Shown: piece after piece, positions 42,061 to 51,173 of the stretch
Layout of the letters: every line of letters starts with the position of its first letter
Position numbering within the stretch: the stretch's first letter is position 1
Source of the DNA: Thermohalobaculum sp039027855
Lineage (GTDB): Bacteria; Pseudomonadota; Alphaproteobacteria; Rhodobacterales; Rhodobacteraceae
DNA length: 64,000 nt
Reading direction: 5' to 3'
NCBI GenBank assembly: GCA_039027855.1
Contig: JBCCJI010000016.1
Span: 1-64,000, forward strand
Position numbers and translations under genes: made by a program
The notes under the pieces: model-generated
What the model was told of the DNA's origin: nothing
What the model saw: the letters and a program-made list of their open reading frames with translations, nothing else
Database searches by the model: none

Positions 42061-42576
42061 ATGGCTAAAAAGAACACTCACGGTGGTGACTTCCGCGCGA
42101 ATGATTACGTGGTCTATCCGGCCCACGGCGTTGGCCGCATTGTGTCCATCGAGGAGCAGAACGTTGCGGGCATGAAGCTCGAACTGTTCGTGATCTCCTT
42201 CGAGAAGGACAAGATGACGCTGCGCGTTCCCACCGCGAAGGCTGCCTCTGTCGGCATGCGCCCGCTGTCGAGCCCTGATCTGGTGGATCGTGCGCTCGAG
42301 ACGCTGCGCGGCCGCGCCAAGGTCAAGCGGGCGATGTGGTCGCGCCGCGCGCAGGAGTACGAGCAGAAGATCCATTCGGGCGATCTCATCTCGATCGCCG
42401 AGGTGGTGCGCGATCTCTACCGCGCCGAGGACCAGCCCGAGCAGTCGTACTCGGAACGCCAGCTCTACGAAGCCGCGCTGGAGCGGTTGACCCGCGAACT
42501 CGCGGCCGTCGAGGAGCTTGATGAGAGCGCTGCGGCGGAGAAGATCGACACGGTGCTAGAGGCGAAAGCCGCCTGA
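42061..42576 (+). CDS. carD: CarD family transcriptional regulator
   Basis: A 171-residue RNA-polymerase-binding factor that stabilises open promoter complexes, notably at rRNA promoters. The N-terminal RNAP-interaction domain is seen as FRANDYVVYPAHGVGRIVSI and LELFVISFEKDKMTLRVP. The helical C-terminal domain has MRPLSSPDLVDRALETLRG and KRAMWSRRAQEYEQKIHSGD. ATG 42061 is chosen; the 5' extension to 41947 is not conserved. A strong terminator follows. Confidence 0.96.
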   Translation: MAKKNTHGGDFRANDYVVYPAHGVGRIVSIEEQNVAGMKLELFVISFEKDKMTLRVPTAKAASVGMRPLSSPDLVDRALETLRGRAKVKRAMWSRRAQEYEQKIHSGDLISIAEVVRDLYRAEDQPEQSYSERQLYEAALERLTRELAAVEELDESAAAEKIDTVLEAKAA

Positions 42577-42600
42577 TCGCCGGATCAGCGTCAAACATCT

Positions 42601-42629
42601 AAGCCCGGGCCGTGTGCCCGGGCTTTTTT
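42601..42629 (+). terminator. Rho-independent terminator after carD
   Basis: AAGCCCGGGC, loop CGTGT, GCCCGGGCTT, then TTTT. The perfect 10-bp stem lies 24 bp after the stop. The leading AA may let it also act weakly on the convergent dapE transcript. Confidence 0.93.
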
Positions 42630-42648
42630 CATGGCGACGACACCGCCA

Positions 42649-43797
42649 TCACAGATCGAAAAAGCGCGTCAGCATCGCGGCATAAGCCTCTGCCAAAATA
42701 GGGATCTGGGAAATCTCGACACCTTCATCGACGGCATGCATGCCGTGCCCCACAAGGCCGAACTCCACGACAGGGCAGACGGCGCGAATGAACCGTGCAT
42801 CCGACGTCCCACCCCCCGTGCCAAGCGTGGGGGTCGTACCGGTCGTCACTTTGACAGCGTTAACGATCTGCTCCACCCGGTCGCCGGGCTGGGTGAGAAA
42901 CGCCTCGCCTGTCACCCGCCAGGAGACTAATGCTTCAATCCCGTCGCGTGCCGCCTCTTCCGCGGCGATGCCGTCCACAAGAGCGGCGAGAGATGCAGCC
43001 GAATGGCGGTCGTTGAAGCGGATGTTGAGCGTCAGCCGCCCCTGGCGGGGGATCACATTGTTCGCCGGGTTGCCCACATCCATGGTCGTGACTGCGAGGG
43101 TCGAGGGCTGGAAATGCGCTGTGCCCTCATCTAGCGTCAACGCGGAGAGCCGTGCTGCGATCCGCGCAAGGGCCGGCAGCGGGTTCAGCGCCCGGTCGGG
43201 ATAAGCCGTGTGACCCTGTCGCCCGGTGACCGTGACAAAGGCAGTGGTCGAACCGCGACGCCCGATCTTGATCTGGTCGCCCATGACATTGGCCGAGGTC
43301 GGCTCACCCACGACGCAGAAATCGGGTTTTTCGCCCGCTGCTGCCATCCAGTCCAACAGGGCGGCCGTGCCGTCAACCGCATCCCCTTCCTCGTCGCCGG
43401 TGATGATCAGCGCGATCGATCCGCGCTCTCCAACACGGGGCGCGACGGTCATCGCGGCGGCGACAAAGGCCGCGACGCCGGATTTCATGTCCACCGCGCC
43501 ACGCCCGATCATCCGGTCCCCGCGGATCTCGGCGCTGAACGGCTCCACAGACCAGTCGTCGACCTGCCCGACCGGCACCACATCGGTATGACCCGCAAAG
43601 GCGAAACAGGGCTCAGCCGTCCCGAACCGGGCATACAGGTTTTCAACGTCGCCACGCGGCACGCGGGTGCAGGCGAACCCTGCCCCCTCCAGAACCCCCT
43701 GCAGCAGATCGAGCGCGCCTGCCTCGGCCGGCGTCACCGAGGGGCAGCGGATCAGGTCAGCCGTCAGGGCCACGGGGTCGATTGCGAAATCGCTCAT
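42649..43797 (-). CDS. dapE: Succinyl-diaminopimelate desuccinylase
   Basis: A 382-residue dinuclear zinc hydrolase that removes succinate in the lysine/meso-diaminopimelate pathway. Metal-site motifs are FAFAGHTDVVPVG (about 64-76), GRGAVDMKSGVAA (about 97), ITGDEEGDAVDG (about 129) and the C-terminal histidine in EFGLVGHGMH. GGTSDARFI lies near 325. It is co-directional with the small gene and dapD upstream. Confidence 0.96.
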   Translation of the reverse strand: MSDFAIDPVALTADLIRCPSVTPAEAGALDLLQGVLEGAGFACTRVPRGDVENLYARFGTAEPCFAFAGHTDVVPVGQVDDWSVEPFSAEIRGDRMIGRGAVDMKSGVAAFVAAAMTVAPRVGERGSIALIITGDEEGDAVDGTAALLDWMAAAGEKPDFCVVGEPTSANVMGDQIKIGRRGSTTAFVTVTGRQGHTAYPDRALNPLPALARIAARLSALTLDEGTAHFQPSTLAVTTMDVGNPANNVIPRQGRLTLNIRFNDRHSAASLAALVDGIAAEEAARDGIEALVSWRVTGEAFLTQPGDRVEQIVNAVKVTTGTTPTLGTGGGTSDARFIRAVCPVVEFGLVGHGMHAVDEGVEISQIPILAEAYAAMLTRFFDL

Positions 43798-43807
43798 GGG
43801 ATCACCG

Positions 43808-44161
43808 TCAGGTGGTGAAGGTATTCAGATGCGCCACGACCACGGCATTCTCCGCCGCCGCGCGTGTCGCGATCGCGCTATCGAGGGCGAAGCCCTCGGG
43901 CGCATCGGGCGCGTCGACCGTGCCCCATGCCTCGACTTGCAGCGGCGCAAGCCCGGCCTCGCGGAGCACCTGCACAGTGGCATCCACCGCACCCTTTTCG
44001 GTCGGCGCGGCGCAATAGCAGACAAGCGCCGCCCCGGTGGCATCCTCCGGCAAGCCGTCACCCTCCTTGCGACCGACCTCGACCATCAGGATATGCACCG
44101 TGTCCGCCACTGCCGGGCCGGCAGATCCCTCGGCCACCCTGTCAGGCACGCAACAGCTCAT
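43808..44161 (-). CDS. Small conserved protein between dapD and dapE
   Basis: A protein of up to 117 residues. The core VHILMVEVGRKEGDGLPEDA, ATGAALVCYCAAPTEKGAV and AAAENAVVVAHLNTF appears to be conserved at this position in other Rhodobacterales. The start is uncertain: ATG 44161 overlaps dapD by 20 bp, while GTG 44110 or GTG 44098 begins nearer the conserved core. It starts near the end of dapD and stops 10 bp before dapE, so it belongs to that operon. Function unknown; location suggests a link to DAP metabolism. Confidence 0.7.
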   Translation of the reverse strand: MSCCVPDRVAEGSAGPAVADTVHILMVEVGRKEGDGLPEDATGAALVCYCAAPTEKGAVDATVQVLREAGLAPLQVEAWGTVDAPDAPEGFALDSAIATRAAAENAVVVAHLNTFTT

Positions 44162-44987
44162 TGATCGAGGTCTTGGAGCGCGTCTTTTCGTCGACGCGCT
44201 TGACGATCACCGCGCAGTAGAGCGCCGGGCCCGGTGTGCCGTCGGGCAATGCCTTGCCGGGCAGTGAGCCAGGCACGACGACGCTGTAGGCCGGCACCTC
44301 GCCCATGAAGACCTCGCCGCTGTCGCGGTCGATGATCTTGGTGGAGGCACCGATGAACACGCCCATGGACAGCACCGAGCCCTCGCGCACGATGACGCCC
44401 TCGGCAACTTCGGCCCGCGCGCCGATGAAACACCCATCTTCGATGATCACGGGCCCTGCCTGCAGCGGTTCGAGCACGCCGCCGATCCCGGCGCCCCCGG
44501 ACAGATGCACATTGGCGCCGATCTGCGCGCAGGAGCCGACGGTGGCCCAGGTGTCGATCATGGTACCGGCACCGACATGGGCGCCGAGATTGATGAAAGA
44601 GGGCATCAGGATCGCGCCCGGCGCGACATAGGCCGAGTGGCGGACGACACAGTTCGGCACCGCGCGAAAGCCTGCCGCGCGCCACTCGGCCGCGCCCCAG
44701 CCGTCGAATTTCGAGGGCACTTTATCCCACCATGTCGAGCCGCCAGGCCCGCCCGGGATCGGCGCCATGTCATTTAGCCGGAAGGACAGCAGCACCGCCT
44801 TCTTGGCCCACTGATTGACCGACCACTGCCCGTCATCGCCCCGCTCTGCCACCCTGGCGCGCCCTGCGTCGAGATCGCCGAGAACCTCGGTCACCGCGTC
44901 TCGGATATCGCCGGTCGTGGCGGGGCTCACCGTGTCGCGCGCGTCAAAGGCGGCGTCGATCGTGGCGATCAGGCTGGCATAAGTCAT
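44142..44987 (-). CDS. dapD: Tetrahydrodipicolinate N-succinyltransferase
   Basis: A 281-residue acyltransferase that succinylates tetrahydrodipicolinate for lysine and cell-wall DAP synthesis. The N-terminal helical domain includes GQWSVNQWAKKAVLLSFRL (about 50-68). A left-handed beta helix of hexapeptide repeats follows (AYVAPGAILMPSFINLGAHV; GTMIDTWATVGSCAQIGANV). VIIEDGCFIGARAEVAEGVI is also typical. It is the first gene of dapD-small gene-dapE. Confidence 0.96.
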   Translation of the reverse strand: MTYASLIATIDAAFDARDTVSPATTGDIRDAVTEVLGDLDAGRARVAERGDDGQWSVNQWAKKAVLLSFRLNDMAPIPGGPGGSTWWDKVPSKFDGWGAAEWRAAGFRAVPNCVVRHSAYVAPGAILMPSFINLGAHVGAGTMIDTWATVGSCAQIGANVHLSGGAGIGGVLEPLQAGPVIIEDGCFIGARAEVAEGVIVREGSVLSMGVFIGASTKIIDRDSGEVFMGEVPAYSVVVPGSLPGKALPDGTPGPALYCAVIVKRVDEKTRSKTSINELLRA

Positions 44988-45096
44988 CGGGGGGTCTCCG
45001 CGAAATCCAGGGGCTCGGGCGCCAGGCGACGCGTGAGCCGTGGTTCCTTATCCCTCAGCACAGCCTGCGACAATCACCCCGATGCGCCCGCGCAGC

Positions 45097-45954
45097 CTAG
45101 CGCACGAGACGCGCGCACTGACCCGGCATATCGGCGAGCGCGATATAGCGCCCTCGCGGCGGGCCGCTGCGCTTTGGCGGCTTGGCGTTGGGGTCGGGCG
45201 GCATGAACCACGAGGCCAGCTCGGCCCCGCAGCCGTCGCCGGGCGGAGGCGGCGGTTGATCGACGCAAAGCCCTTCGGTCCCGGTCGGGCAGGTCAAGCG
45301 CACATGGAAATGCGCGTCATGGCCGAACCAGGCGCGCACTTTCCGCAGCCACAGCCGGTCGCCCGCCGGCGCCGCGTCACAGAGCGCCTGCTTGATCGCC
45401 GGATTGACGAAGATGCGGGCCACCGCGTCATCCTCCGAGGCCGCGCGGATCAGCGCGTGATGGCTGGGCGAGAAATACGACGACACCGTGCGCCCATCGG
45501 CGGCCACGACATCGACCGAGCCGATGCGCTCGCGCTCCCCCCGGCTGAGCGGCTGCTCGGAGGGGCGGCGTAGCCAGACATCGGCATCAAGCCCGATCTG
45601 ATGCGAGGCATGACCCGAGATCATCGGCCCACCGCGCGGCTGACTGATGTCGCCCACATAGATGCCCGGCCAGCCAATGCGCTGCGCCCTGTCGGCCAGC
45701 CGCTCGATGAAGGCGATCATCGAGGGATGACCCCAGTTGCGGTTGCGACTGAGCCGCATGGCCTGCCAGCCAGGCCCCGTCTCAGCCAGCGCCTGCCCGC
45801 CCGACAAACATCCCGCGGCATAGCTGCCGATAGGAGCCGGCGCTGCTCCATCGCCGGCGCGCTGCGCGCCAAACAGATGCCGGGCCTGCTGGGCCTCGGC
45901 GGTCGGAGCCAGGTTCAAGACGAGCCCAGCCACCATGAATGCCTTGGCGAGCAT
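45097..45954 (-). CDS. mepA: Penicillin-insensitive murein endopeptidase
   Basis: A 285-residue periplasmic zinc endopeptidase (M74, LAS fold) that cuts D-Ala-meso-DAP crosslinks. A signal peptide occupies residues 1-20 (LAKAFMVAGLVLNLAPTAEA). The metal and catalytic motifs are ISGHASHQIGLDADVWLR (about 118-135) and WFGHDAHFHVRLTCP (about 213-227). ATG 45954 is preferred because GAGGGG lies 6 bp upstream and it places the signal peptide first; ATG 45987 is an alternative. It follows dapD by about 110 bp convergently to nothing, on the same strand. Confidence 0.93.
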   Translation of the reverse strand: MLAKAFMVAGLVLNLAPTAEAQQARHLFGAQRAGDGAAPAPIGSYAAGCLSGGQALAETGPGWQAMRLSRNRNWGHPSMIAFIERLADRAQRIGWPGIYVGDISQPRGGPMISGHASHQIGLDADVWLRRPSEQPLSRGERERIGSVDVVAADGRTVSSYFSPSHHALIRAASEDDAVARIFVNPAIKQALCDAAPAGDRLWLRKVRAWFGHDAHFHVRLTCPTGTEGLCVDQPPPPPGDGCGAELASWFMPPDPNAKPPKRSGPPRGRYIALADMPGQCARLVR

Positions 45955-46106
45955 CTGCCGCCCCTCGGATAACCGGTGCCATGCCATGCCGCCCTCCCGC
46001 GCCCGTGGCGCATGGTGAATGCCGGATGCCACGAGTCGATGCATGTCAGCAGGCCACACCCCCGTCCTAGGCTCAAGCGCGGCAGCGTAGCGGCGGGGGG
46101 AGTGGC

Positions 46107-46139
46107 GGGGCCGCAGCGGGGCCGCAGTGGGGCCGCAGC
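46107..46139. repeat. 11-bp tandem repeat x 3
   Basis: GGGGCCGCAGC (46107), GGGGCCGCAGT (46118) and GGGGCCGCAGC (46129-46139), immediately beyond the stop of fliM in the gap before mepA. Pure G+C tract; no gene. Confidence 0.85.
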
Positions 46140-46143
46140 GCGA

Positions 46144-47193
46144 TCACGATGGTGGTTTGCCGGTCTCCGCGGCCGGGGTAGCGGCGCCCGCAGCCGGCGC
46201 CAGACCCGTGGCGAGATTGGGAAAGTCGATGCCACCCTCGGGCGAAGATGCGTTCTCGATGGTGGCCTGCAACGGCGCGATGAAGGAGGGATCGGGGGCG
46301 TCGTGCAGGCGGATGGCCTTGCTCTCATCATGCAACCCCAACCGCCCGGTCGTGACCAGGATCGGTCGGTTTTCCCCACGGGCGATCAGATGCACCCGGT
46401 CCAGACCATGGGGCGGCAGGGCGATCAGATCGCCTGCTCTCAGCGCGCTCAACTCTCCAACCGTCATGCGCCCGACCGGGATGGTGCCGGTGAGCGGGAT
46501 CTGGGTGGAGAGTACCTGAGACAGCATATGCTCGGCCCAGACACCGCGATTGCTGTCCGAGGCCGTCTGCGCCTGCGTCAGATCACGCTTCAGCGGCTCC
46601 AGCGTCGAGACCGGCACCACGAAATCGAGACCGGCACCGCGCTTGTCGTCGCCCACATGGTAGTTGAGCTTGATCACGAAGATCTCTGAATTGTCAGGCG
46701 CAATCCTGACCATACCGGGGATCTGCTCGAACCGCGCCCGCTTGGCCTGACCGATGGCCGAGCGGCCGCAGAGCTCGATGATCGCCTCGTCAAAACAACG
46801 GGCTATCAGATCGACGAAACGTCCATAGATGGCAAGGTCGATGGCCGTCAGGCTGCGGGCGAAATTCGATTCCTCAAAGCTGCCGTCACCGCCCAGATAG
46901 ATGTCGAGCACCTTGCCGAGTAGCCGCGGGTGCGCCTTGATCAGCCCAGCGCCGTTCCGCGCCGCATAGCTGAGCAAGTAGATCGCCGAAGGCGCGCGGA
47001 GCCCTCGCAGGTAATCGCCATGGCGCAGCACCTCGTAGCCGAAAACCGTGACGTCGATACCCGGCCTTAGCTCGGCCCGCGTGCGCGTGGCGGCGATCGA
47101 CGCGAAGGTATGGCAGAGCGGATCCATGGACGGAAAGCCGGCCAGCCGCATCTTCGGGCCGCGCAGTTTCCGCGCGAGCACGCCGTTTTCCAT
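46144..47193 (-). CDS. fliM: Flagellar motor switch protein FliM
   Basis: A 349-residue C-ring protein that couples CheY to rotor switching. The middle CheC-like domain runs from about residue 30 to 220 (YLLSYAARNGAGLIKAHPRL; SLTAIDLAIYGRFVDLIARC; FVVPVSTLEPLKRDLTQ). The C-terminal SpoA domain has VGELSALRAGDLIALPPHGL and RVHLIARGENRPIL near 250-300, followed by a non-conserved Pro/Ala tail. GGAAGGGATCC precedes ATG 47193. The N-terminus (MENGVLARKLRGPK) lacks the usual LSQxEIDALL CheY-binding peptide. It is divergent from motB. Confidence 0.9.
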   Translation of the reverse strand: MENGVLARKLRGPKMRLAGFPSMDPLCHTFASIAATRTRAELRPGIDVTVFGYEVLRHGDYLRGLRAPSAIYLLSYAARNGAGLIKAHPRLLGKVLDIYLGGDGSFEESNFARSLTAIDLAIYGRFVDLIARCFDEAIIELCGRSAIGQAKRARFEQIPGMVRIAPDNSEIFVIKLNYHVGDDKRGAGLDFVVPVSTLEPLKRDLTQAQTASDSNRGVWAEHMLSQVLSTQIPLTGTIPVGRMTVGELSALRAGDLIALPPHGLDRVHLIARGENRPILVTTGRLGLHDESKAIRLHDAPDPSFIAPLQATIENASSPEGGIDFPNLATGLAPAAGAATPAAETGKPPS

Positions 47194-47392
47194 GGATCCC
47201 TTCCCGAACAGCACGGGCCGATGGCACCGCTCAGGTGTTCTCGATGGTCTCAGTAAGCATCGGGTGAATGGGGAGCGGACGCGCCATCGCGTCAATAGCC
47301 TGTGCGGCCCCTCCGGCCTGCGTTGCCATCAACCACGTATCAATCAATCGGCGCTAGCAGTGTCGTGCCTGGGCACTCGGGGGGGATGCGGT

Positions 47393-48301
47393 ATGGCGCA
47401 ACAGGGCGCACCGATCGTCATCAAGAAAAAGCATGGTGGCCATGACCATGGTCACCATGGCGGAGCGTGGAAGGTTGCCTATGCCGATTTCGTCACGGCG
47501 ATGATGGCGTTCTTCCTGTTGCTTTGGCTGCTCAACGCCACGAGCGAGGAGCAGCGCGCTGGACTGGCGAACTACTTCGATCCAACCTTCCCGATCTCGA
47601 TGAACTCGGGCGGGGGCGCCGGGATCATGGGCGGGCCCGATGTCTTCTCTCCGGCCAACCGCGCCGGTCAGTCCGATACCGGCGTGCCCCCGCGCAACGA
47701 CATTCCCGTCTCGGCCAGCGGCGCCGCCGAAGCGCCCGAAAACGCGATCCGCTTCGATGGCGATGCGCCTGAGGGAGCCGTGGAACCCGCCGGCACCGGT
47801 GCTGAGGCGGATGGCGCTGCCGGCGAGGACGGCGCTGGCACCGGCGGCGCAGGTCCGGCCGAGACACCGCTTGATGTCGGTGCCCTGGCCGAGGACGGCC
47901 ATGTGATGGTCTCCACGCTGCCCGACGGCCTGCTGATCGAGCTCATCGATCTGGTCGACGAGCCACTGTTTGAAAGCGCCGGCGCCCAACCCACGCCGAT
48001 CCTGCGCAACCTCGCGACCGCGGTCGCCACCTCGATTGCCGACCTGCCGAACAGCCTGCAGGTGATCGGCCACACCGACGGCGTGCCCTTTGCCCCCGGC
48101 AGTTCCTACGGCAACTGGGAGCTGAGCGCCGATCGCGCCAATGCCGCAAGGCGCCTGATCATCGCCGCCGGCGTCGATCCGGCGCGGATCACGGCCGTGA
48201 TCGGCCGAGGGGCGACCGACCTCGCGGTCCCCGACCCCGCCGATCCCCGCAACCGCCGCATCGCGATCAAGCTGCTGACCGCCGCCGAAAGCGGTCGCTG
48301 A
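47393..48301 (+). CDS. motB: Flagellar motor stator protein MotB
   Basis: A 302-residue stator subunit. A His/Gly-rich start (KKKHGGHDHGHHGGAWKVAY) leads to the single membrane helix ADFVTAMMAFFLLLWLLNAT (about 31-50), whose aspartate is the proton-path residue. A long Gly/Ala/Glu-rich periplasmic linker (about 80-165) precedes the OmpA/peptidoglycan-binding domain (SLQVIGHTDGVPFAPGSSYG; ELSADRANAARRLI). GGGGGA lies before ATG 47393. No motA is in the window. Confidence 0.94.
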   Translation: MAQQGAPIVIKKKHGGHDHGHHGGAWKVAYADFVTAMMAFFLLLWLLNATSEEQRAGLANYFDPTFPISMNSGGGAGIMGGPDVFSPANRAGQSDTGVPPRNDIPVSASGAAEAPENAIRFDGDAPEGAVEPAGTGAEADGAAGEDGAGTGGAGPAETPLDVGALAEDGHVMVSTLPDGLLIELIDLVDEPLFESAGAQPTPILRNLATAVATSIADLPNSLQVIGHTDGVPFAPGSSYGNWELSADRANAARRLIIAAGVDPARITAVIGRGATDLAVPDPADPRNRRIAIKLLTAAESGR

Positions 48302-48379
48302 GAAGACGATCACCGTTTCGACCCGGCCTTGCCCACGGGCAACGGCCAGACCTCCGGACAACCCTGAAAGGACTTCAGC

Positions 48380-49699
48380 GTGACGCTCTCTTCTTCGCTC
48401 GGCGCCGGCGTGGCCGGCCTGCAGGTCAATGCCAGCCGTCTGGCCACCATCTCGGACAACATCGCCAACGCGTCGACCACCGGCTACAAGCGCGCCGATG
48501 TCGAGTTCGAAAGCCTGATCGTCCCCAACGCCGCCAACAGCTACACCGCCGGTGGCGTGCGGTCGAACGCGGTCCGTGACATCGCGACGCCCGGCACGCT
48601 GACGGCCACGACCTCGGCGCTGGATCTCGCGATCTCCGGCAATGGTTTCCTGCCGGTCACCGATACGATCGCGGCCAGCGAAGGGGTCCTGAACCCGCCC
48701 TTCATGCTCACCACGACCGGGGCGTTCTCCCGCGACGCCGAGGGCCTGTTGACCACCCGCACCGGCCTCGCGCTGACGGGCTGGCGCACCAACCCGGACG
48801 GCACGCTGCCAACCACGGTCGTGCGCACCGGACCCGACGATCTGGAACCGGTGCGCATCGTACCTTTCCTCAACGAGCCGATCCGCACCAGCGAAGCCGA
48901 TCTGATCGTGAACCTGCCCTCCTTCGACACGGCAGCGGGCAGCGCTGGGGACCCGTATACGATCCAGCTCAACTACTTCGACCCACTCGGCTCGACCGAG
49001 CAGCTGACCGCGACCTTCACTCCGGACGTGGCCACCACTGGTCAGAGCAATGCTTGGTCGCTCAGCATCACCGACAGCGCCTCCACCACCGGCACGCCCA
49101 TCGGTGAGTTCGACCTGGTGTTCAGCGACGCCACGCCGACCGCCGGACAGATCCAGTCGCTGACCGTCACCGGCGGGGGCGGCTATACCGCCGCGAACGG
49201 CGAGTTGAACGTCAACACCGCCTCGGGGCCCATCGACATCTTCATCGGCGGGCTCGCCGGCGGCACGGTGCAGCGGCCCGGCATCACCCAGGTGGCCGGC
49301 GATTTCGTCGCGATTTCAGTCGATTCCGACGGCAGTAGCGCGGGGGCGCTGGCCCGGCTGGAGCTGGACGATGCCGGCTTCCTGCGCGGCGTCTACGACA
49401 ACGGTGCCAACATCGCGCTGTATCAGATCCCGGTGGTCGACGTGCCGAACCAGGATGGCCTCGATCTCGGCATGGCGCAGACCTTCTCGCTCACCACCGC
49501 CTCGGGCAACGCGACGCTCTACGACGCCGGCACTGCCTCGGTCGGCACGATCGAGGGGTTCTCACTGCAGGAGAGCAATGTCGATATCGCGCGTGAACTG
49601 ACGCAGCTGATCCAGACGCAGCGTTCCTACTCGTCGAACGCCACGGTGATCCGGACGGTGGACGAAATGCTGCAGGAGACCACGAACCTGAAGCGGTAA
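48380..49699 (+). CDS. flgE: Flagellar hook protein FlgE
   Basis: A 439-residue hook subunit. The N-terminal rod-like helix carries NASRLATISDNIANASTTGYK (about 17-37), and SALDLAISGNGFLPV lies near 80. The C-terminal helix ends SLQESNVDIARELTQLIQTQ and a MLQETTNL-type end. The middle is the variable D1/D2 region. The start is GTG 48380, preceded by AAAGGAC. It is second in motB-flgE-flgK-flgL-flgI. Confidence 0.95.
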   Translation: MTLSSSLGAGVAGLQVNASRLATISDNIANASTTGYKRADVEFESLIVPNAANSYTAGGVRSNAVRDIATPGTLTATTSALDLAISGNGFLPVTDTIAASEGVLNPPFMLTTTGAFSRDAEGLLTTRTGLALTGWRTNPDGTLPTTVVRTGPDDLEPVRIVPFLNEPIRTSEADLIVNLPSFDTAAGSAGDPYTIQLNYFDPLGSTEQLTATFTPDVATTGQSNAWSLSITDSASTTGTPIGEFDLVFSDATPTAGQIQSLTVTGGGGYTAANGELNVNTASGPIDIFIGGLAGGTVQRPGITQVAGDFVAISVDSDGSSAGALARLELDDAGFLRGVYDNGANIALYQIPVVDVPNQDGLDLGMAQTFSLTTASGNATLYDAGTASVGTIEGFSLQESNVDIARELTQLIQTQRSYSSNATVIRTVDEMLQETTNLKR

Positions 49700-49713
49700 C
49701 GCCGCCCCCCTGC

Positions 49714-49738
49714 CCCGCGGCGGACGCGCCGCCGCGGG
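49714..49738 (+). promoter_or_regulatory. GC-rich stem-loop between flgE and flgK
   Basis: CCCGCGGCGG, loop ACGCG, CCGCCGCGGG: a perfect 10-bp stem with no T-run after it. It may lower flgK-flgL-flgI expression relative to flgE or stabilise the flgE message end; not a full terminator. Confidence 0.55.
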
Positions 49739-49768
49739 CGACCCAGCCGCGCCACGAACGGAGGCGTC

Positions 49769-51169
49769 ATGAGCATCCTACAGGCCATCAACATCGCCGA
49801 AAGCGGTCTGTCCGCTGCAGAGCGCCGGCTGGCCGTCGCCAGCGAAGATATCGCCAACGCCCAAACCCCGGGCCACACCAACAAGACCGCGCAGACGACG
49901 GCGGGTTTCGGCGTCTCGGGCGTGCGGGTCGCAGTCATCGAACGCGCGGGCGATCCGTTCATCCAGGCCGACCGACGCGATGCCGATGCCGATGCCGCCG
50001 CCGCGGGCGAGCTCGCCGGTGCCACCGCGCGCATCGCGGCCGCGGTGGGTGAGTTCGGTGACACCGATGGCCTCGCCCAGCGGCTGGATCGCGCGGTGGC
50101 AGGCTTGGCGCTCCTGCAGGCCGATCCGTCCTCAAGCGCCACACAGCGCGATACCCGCGACGGGCTGGCCGATCTGGTGCAGGCCATCAACACCGCCTAC
50201 AGCACCATCGCAGCGGAACAGGCGCGCGCCGAAGCCGCGTTGGAGGCCGATCTCACCACGATCCGGGATGCCGTCGGCACCATCGCCAGCGCCGATCGCG
50301 GGATCGGCGACCCGGTCGGCGCCCTTCGCGCCGAGGCGGGCGATGTCGCTGATCTCGCCATCGACAGGCTGAACGCGACGGTCCCCGTGGCGGCCGGGCT
50401 CGCCGCCGGCACCTCGCGCGACACGGTCGCCATCCGTTTCGGCAACGAGATCCTGCGCGTCGGCGCCGACACCGCCATCGAAACAACAACAACCCCAGGC
50501 GGCGACCCCGCGATCCGGGTCGGAGAACGTGTCGTCGCGCTCGACACGCTTGCGGGCAGCGGCGCGCTCGGCGCCCGCGCGACGCTGCTGAGCGAGACGA
50601 TCCCCGCGGCGCTCGACGCCCTCGATCGCATCGCCGGTCAGCTCGTCGACGCCTTCACCGGGCCCGGGGTGGATCCGACGCTCGCGCCCGGCGAGCAAGG
50701 CATCTTCGTCGATCCCCTGCGGACGGGCGGCGCGGCGCCCCCGGGCGGTGCGGGGCGCCTTCAGCTGAATGCAGCGCTCGCCGCGCCGGGGGGCGAGGTG
50801 TTGCTGCGCGACGGCATCAACGGCCTGCCGCCCACGACGGTGGGCAACGACAGCCTGCCCCGTGCCGCCATTGCCGCCCTGCGCGGATCCGGCGGCGCCA
50901 GCGGCCCGGTCGATCCCGCCTCAGTCGCCGCCGGCATCGCCGATCTGGGCGAGACCCTCTCACGCGCCCGCCTCGACGCCGAGGAGGCGGACGACATCGC
51001 CGAGACCCGGCGCCAGAGCCTCGCGACACTGGAGGGTGAGATCGCCGGCGTCGACCGCGATGCCGAGATCGTCGAGAGCACCCTCGTCGAACGCTATTTC
51101 AGCGCCAACGCGCAGGTCCTCAACACCGCGATCAGCATGCTCGACGAGCTGATCGCCATCGCGAGGTAG
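49769..51169 (+). CDS. flgK: Flagellar hook-associated protein FlgK (HAP1)
   Basis: A 466-residue hook-filament junction protein. The N-terminus has SILQAINIAESGLSAAERRL and SEDIANAQTPGHTNK. The C-terminus has the coiled VDRDAEIVESTLVERYFSAN and QVLNTAISMLDELIAIAR, which pack with the N-terminal helix. The middle is Ala/Asp-rich and variable. GGAGG precedes ATG 49769. It is followed 4 bp later by flgL. Confidence 0.92.
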   Translation: MSILQAINIAESGLSAAERRLAVASEDIANAQTPGHTNKTAQTTAGFGVSGVRVAVIERAGDPFIQADRRDADADAAAAGELAGATARIAAAVGEFGDTDGLAQRLDRAVAGLALLQADPSSSATQRDTRDGLADLVQAINTAYSTIAAEQARAEAALEADLTTIRDAVGTIASADRGIGDPVGALRAEAGDVADLAIDRLNATVPVAAGLAAGTSRDTVAIRFGNEILRVGADTAIETTTTPGGDPAIRVGERVVALDTLAGSGALGARATLLSETIPAALDALDRIAGQLVDAFTGPGVDPTLAPGEQGIFVDPLRTGGAAPPGGAGRLQLNAALAAPGGEVLLRDGINGLPPTTVGNDSLPRAAIAALRGSGGASGPVDPASVAAGIADLGETLSRARLDAEEADDIAETRRQSLATLEGEIAGVDRDAEIVESTLVERYFSANAQVLNTAISMLDELIAIAR

Positions 51170-51173
51170 TCCC

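Noticed and set aside
47194..47392. Possible sigma54 promoter (TGGCAC) between fliM and motB
   Set aside because: TGGCAC is present, but no TTGC element follows at the required spacing, so a sigma54 promoter is not supported.
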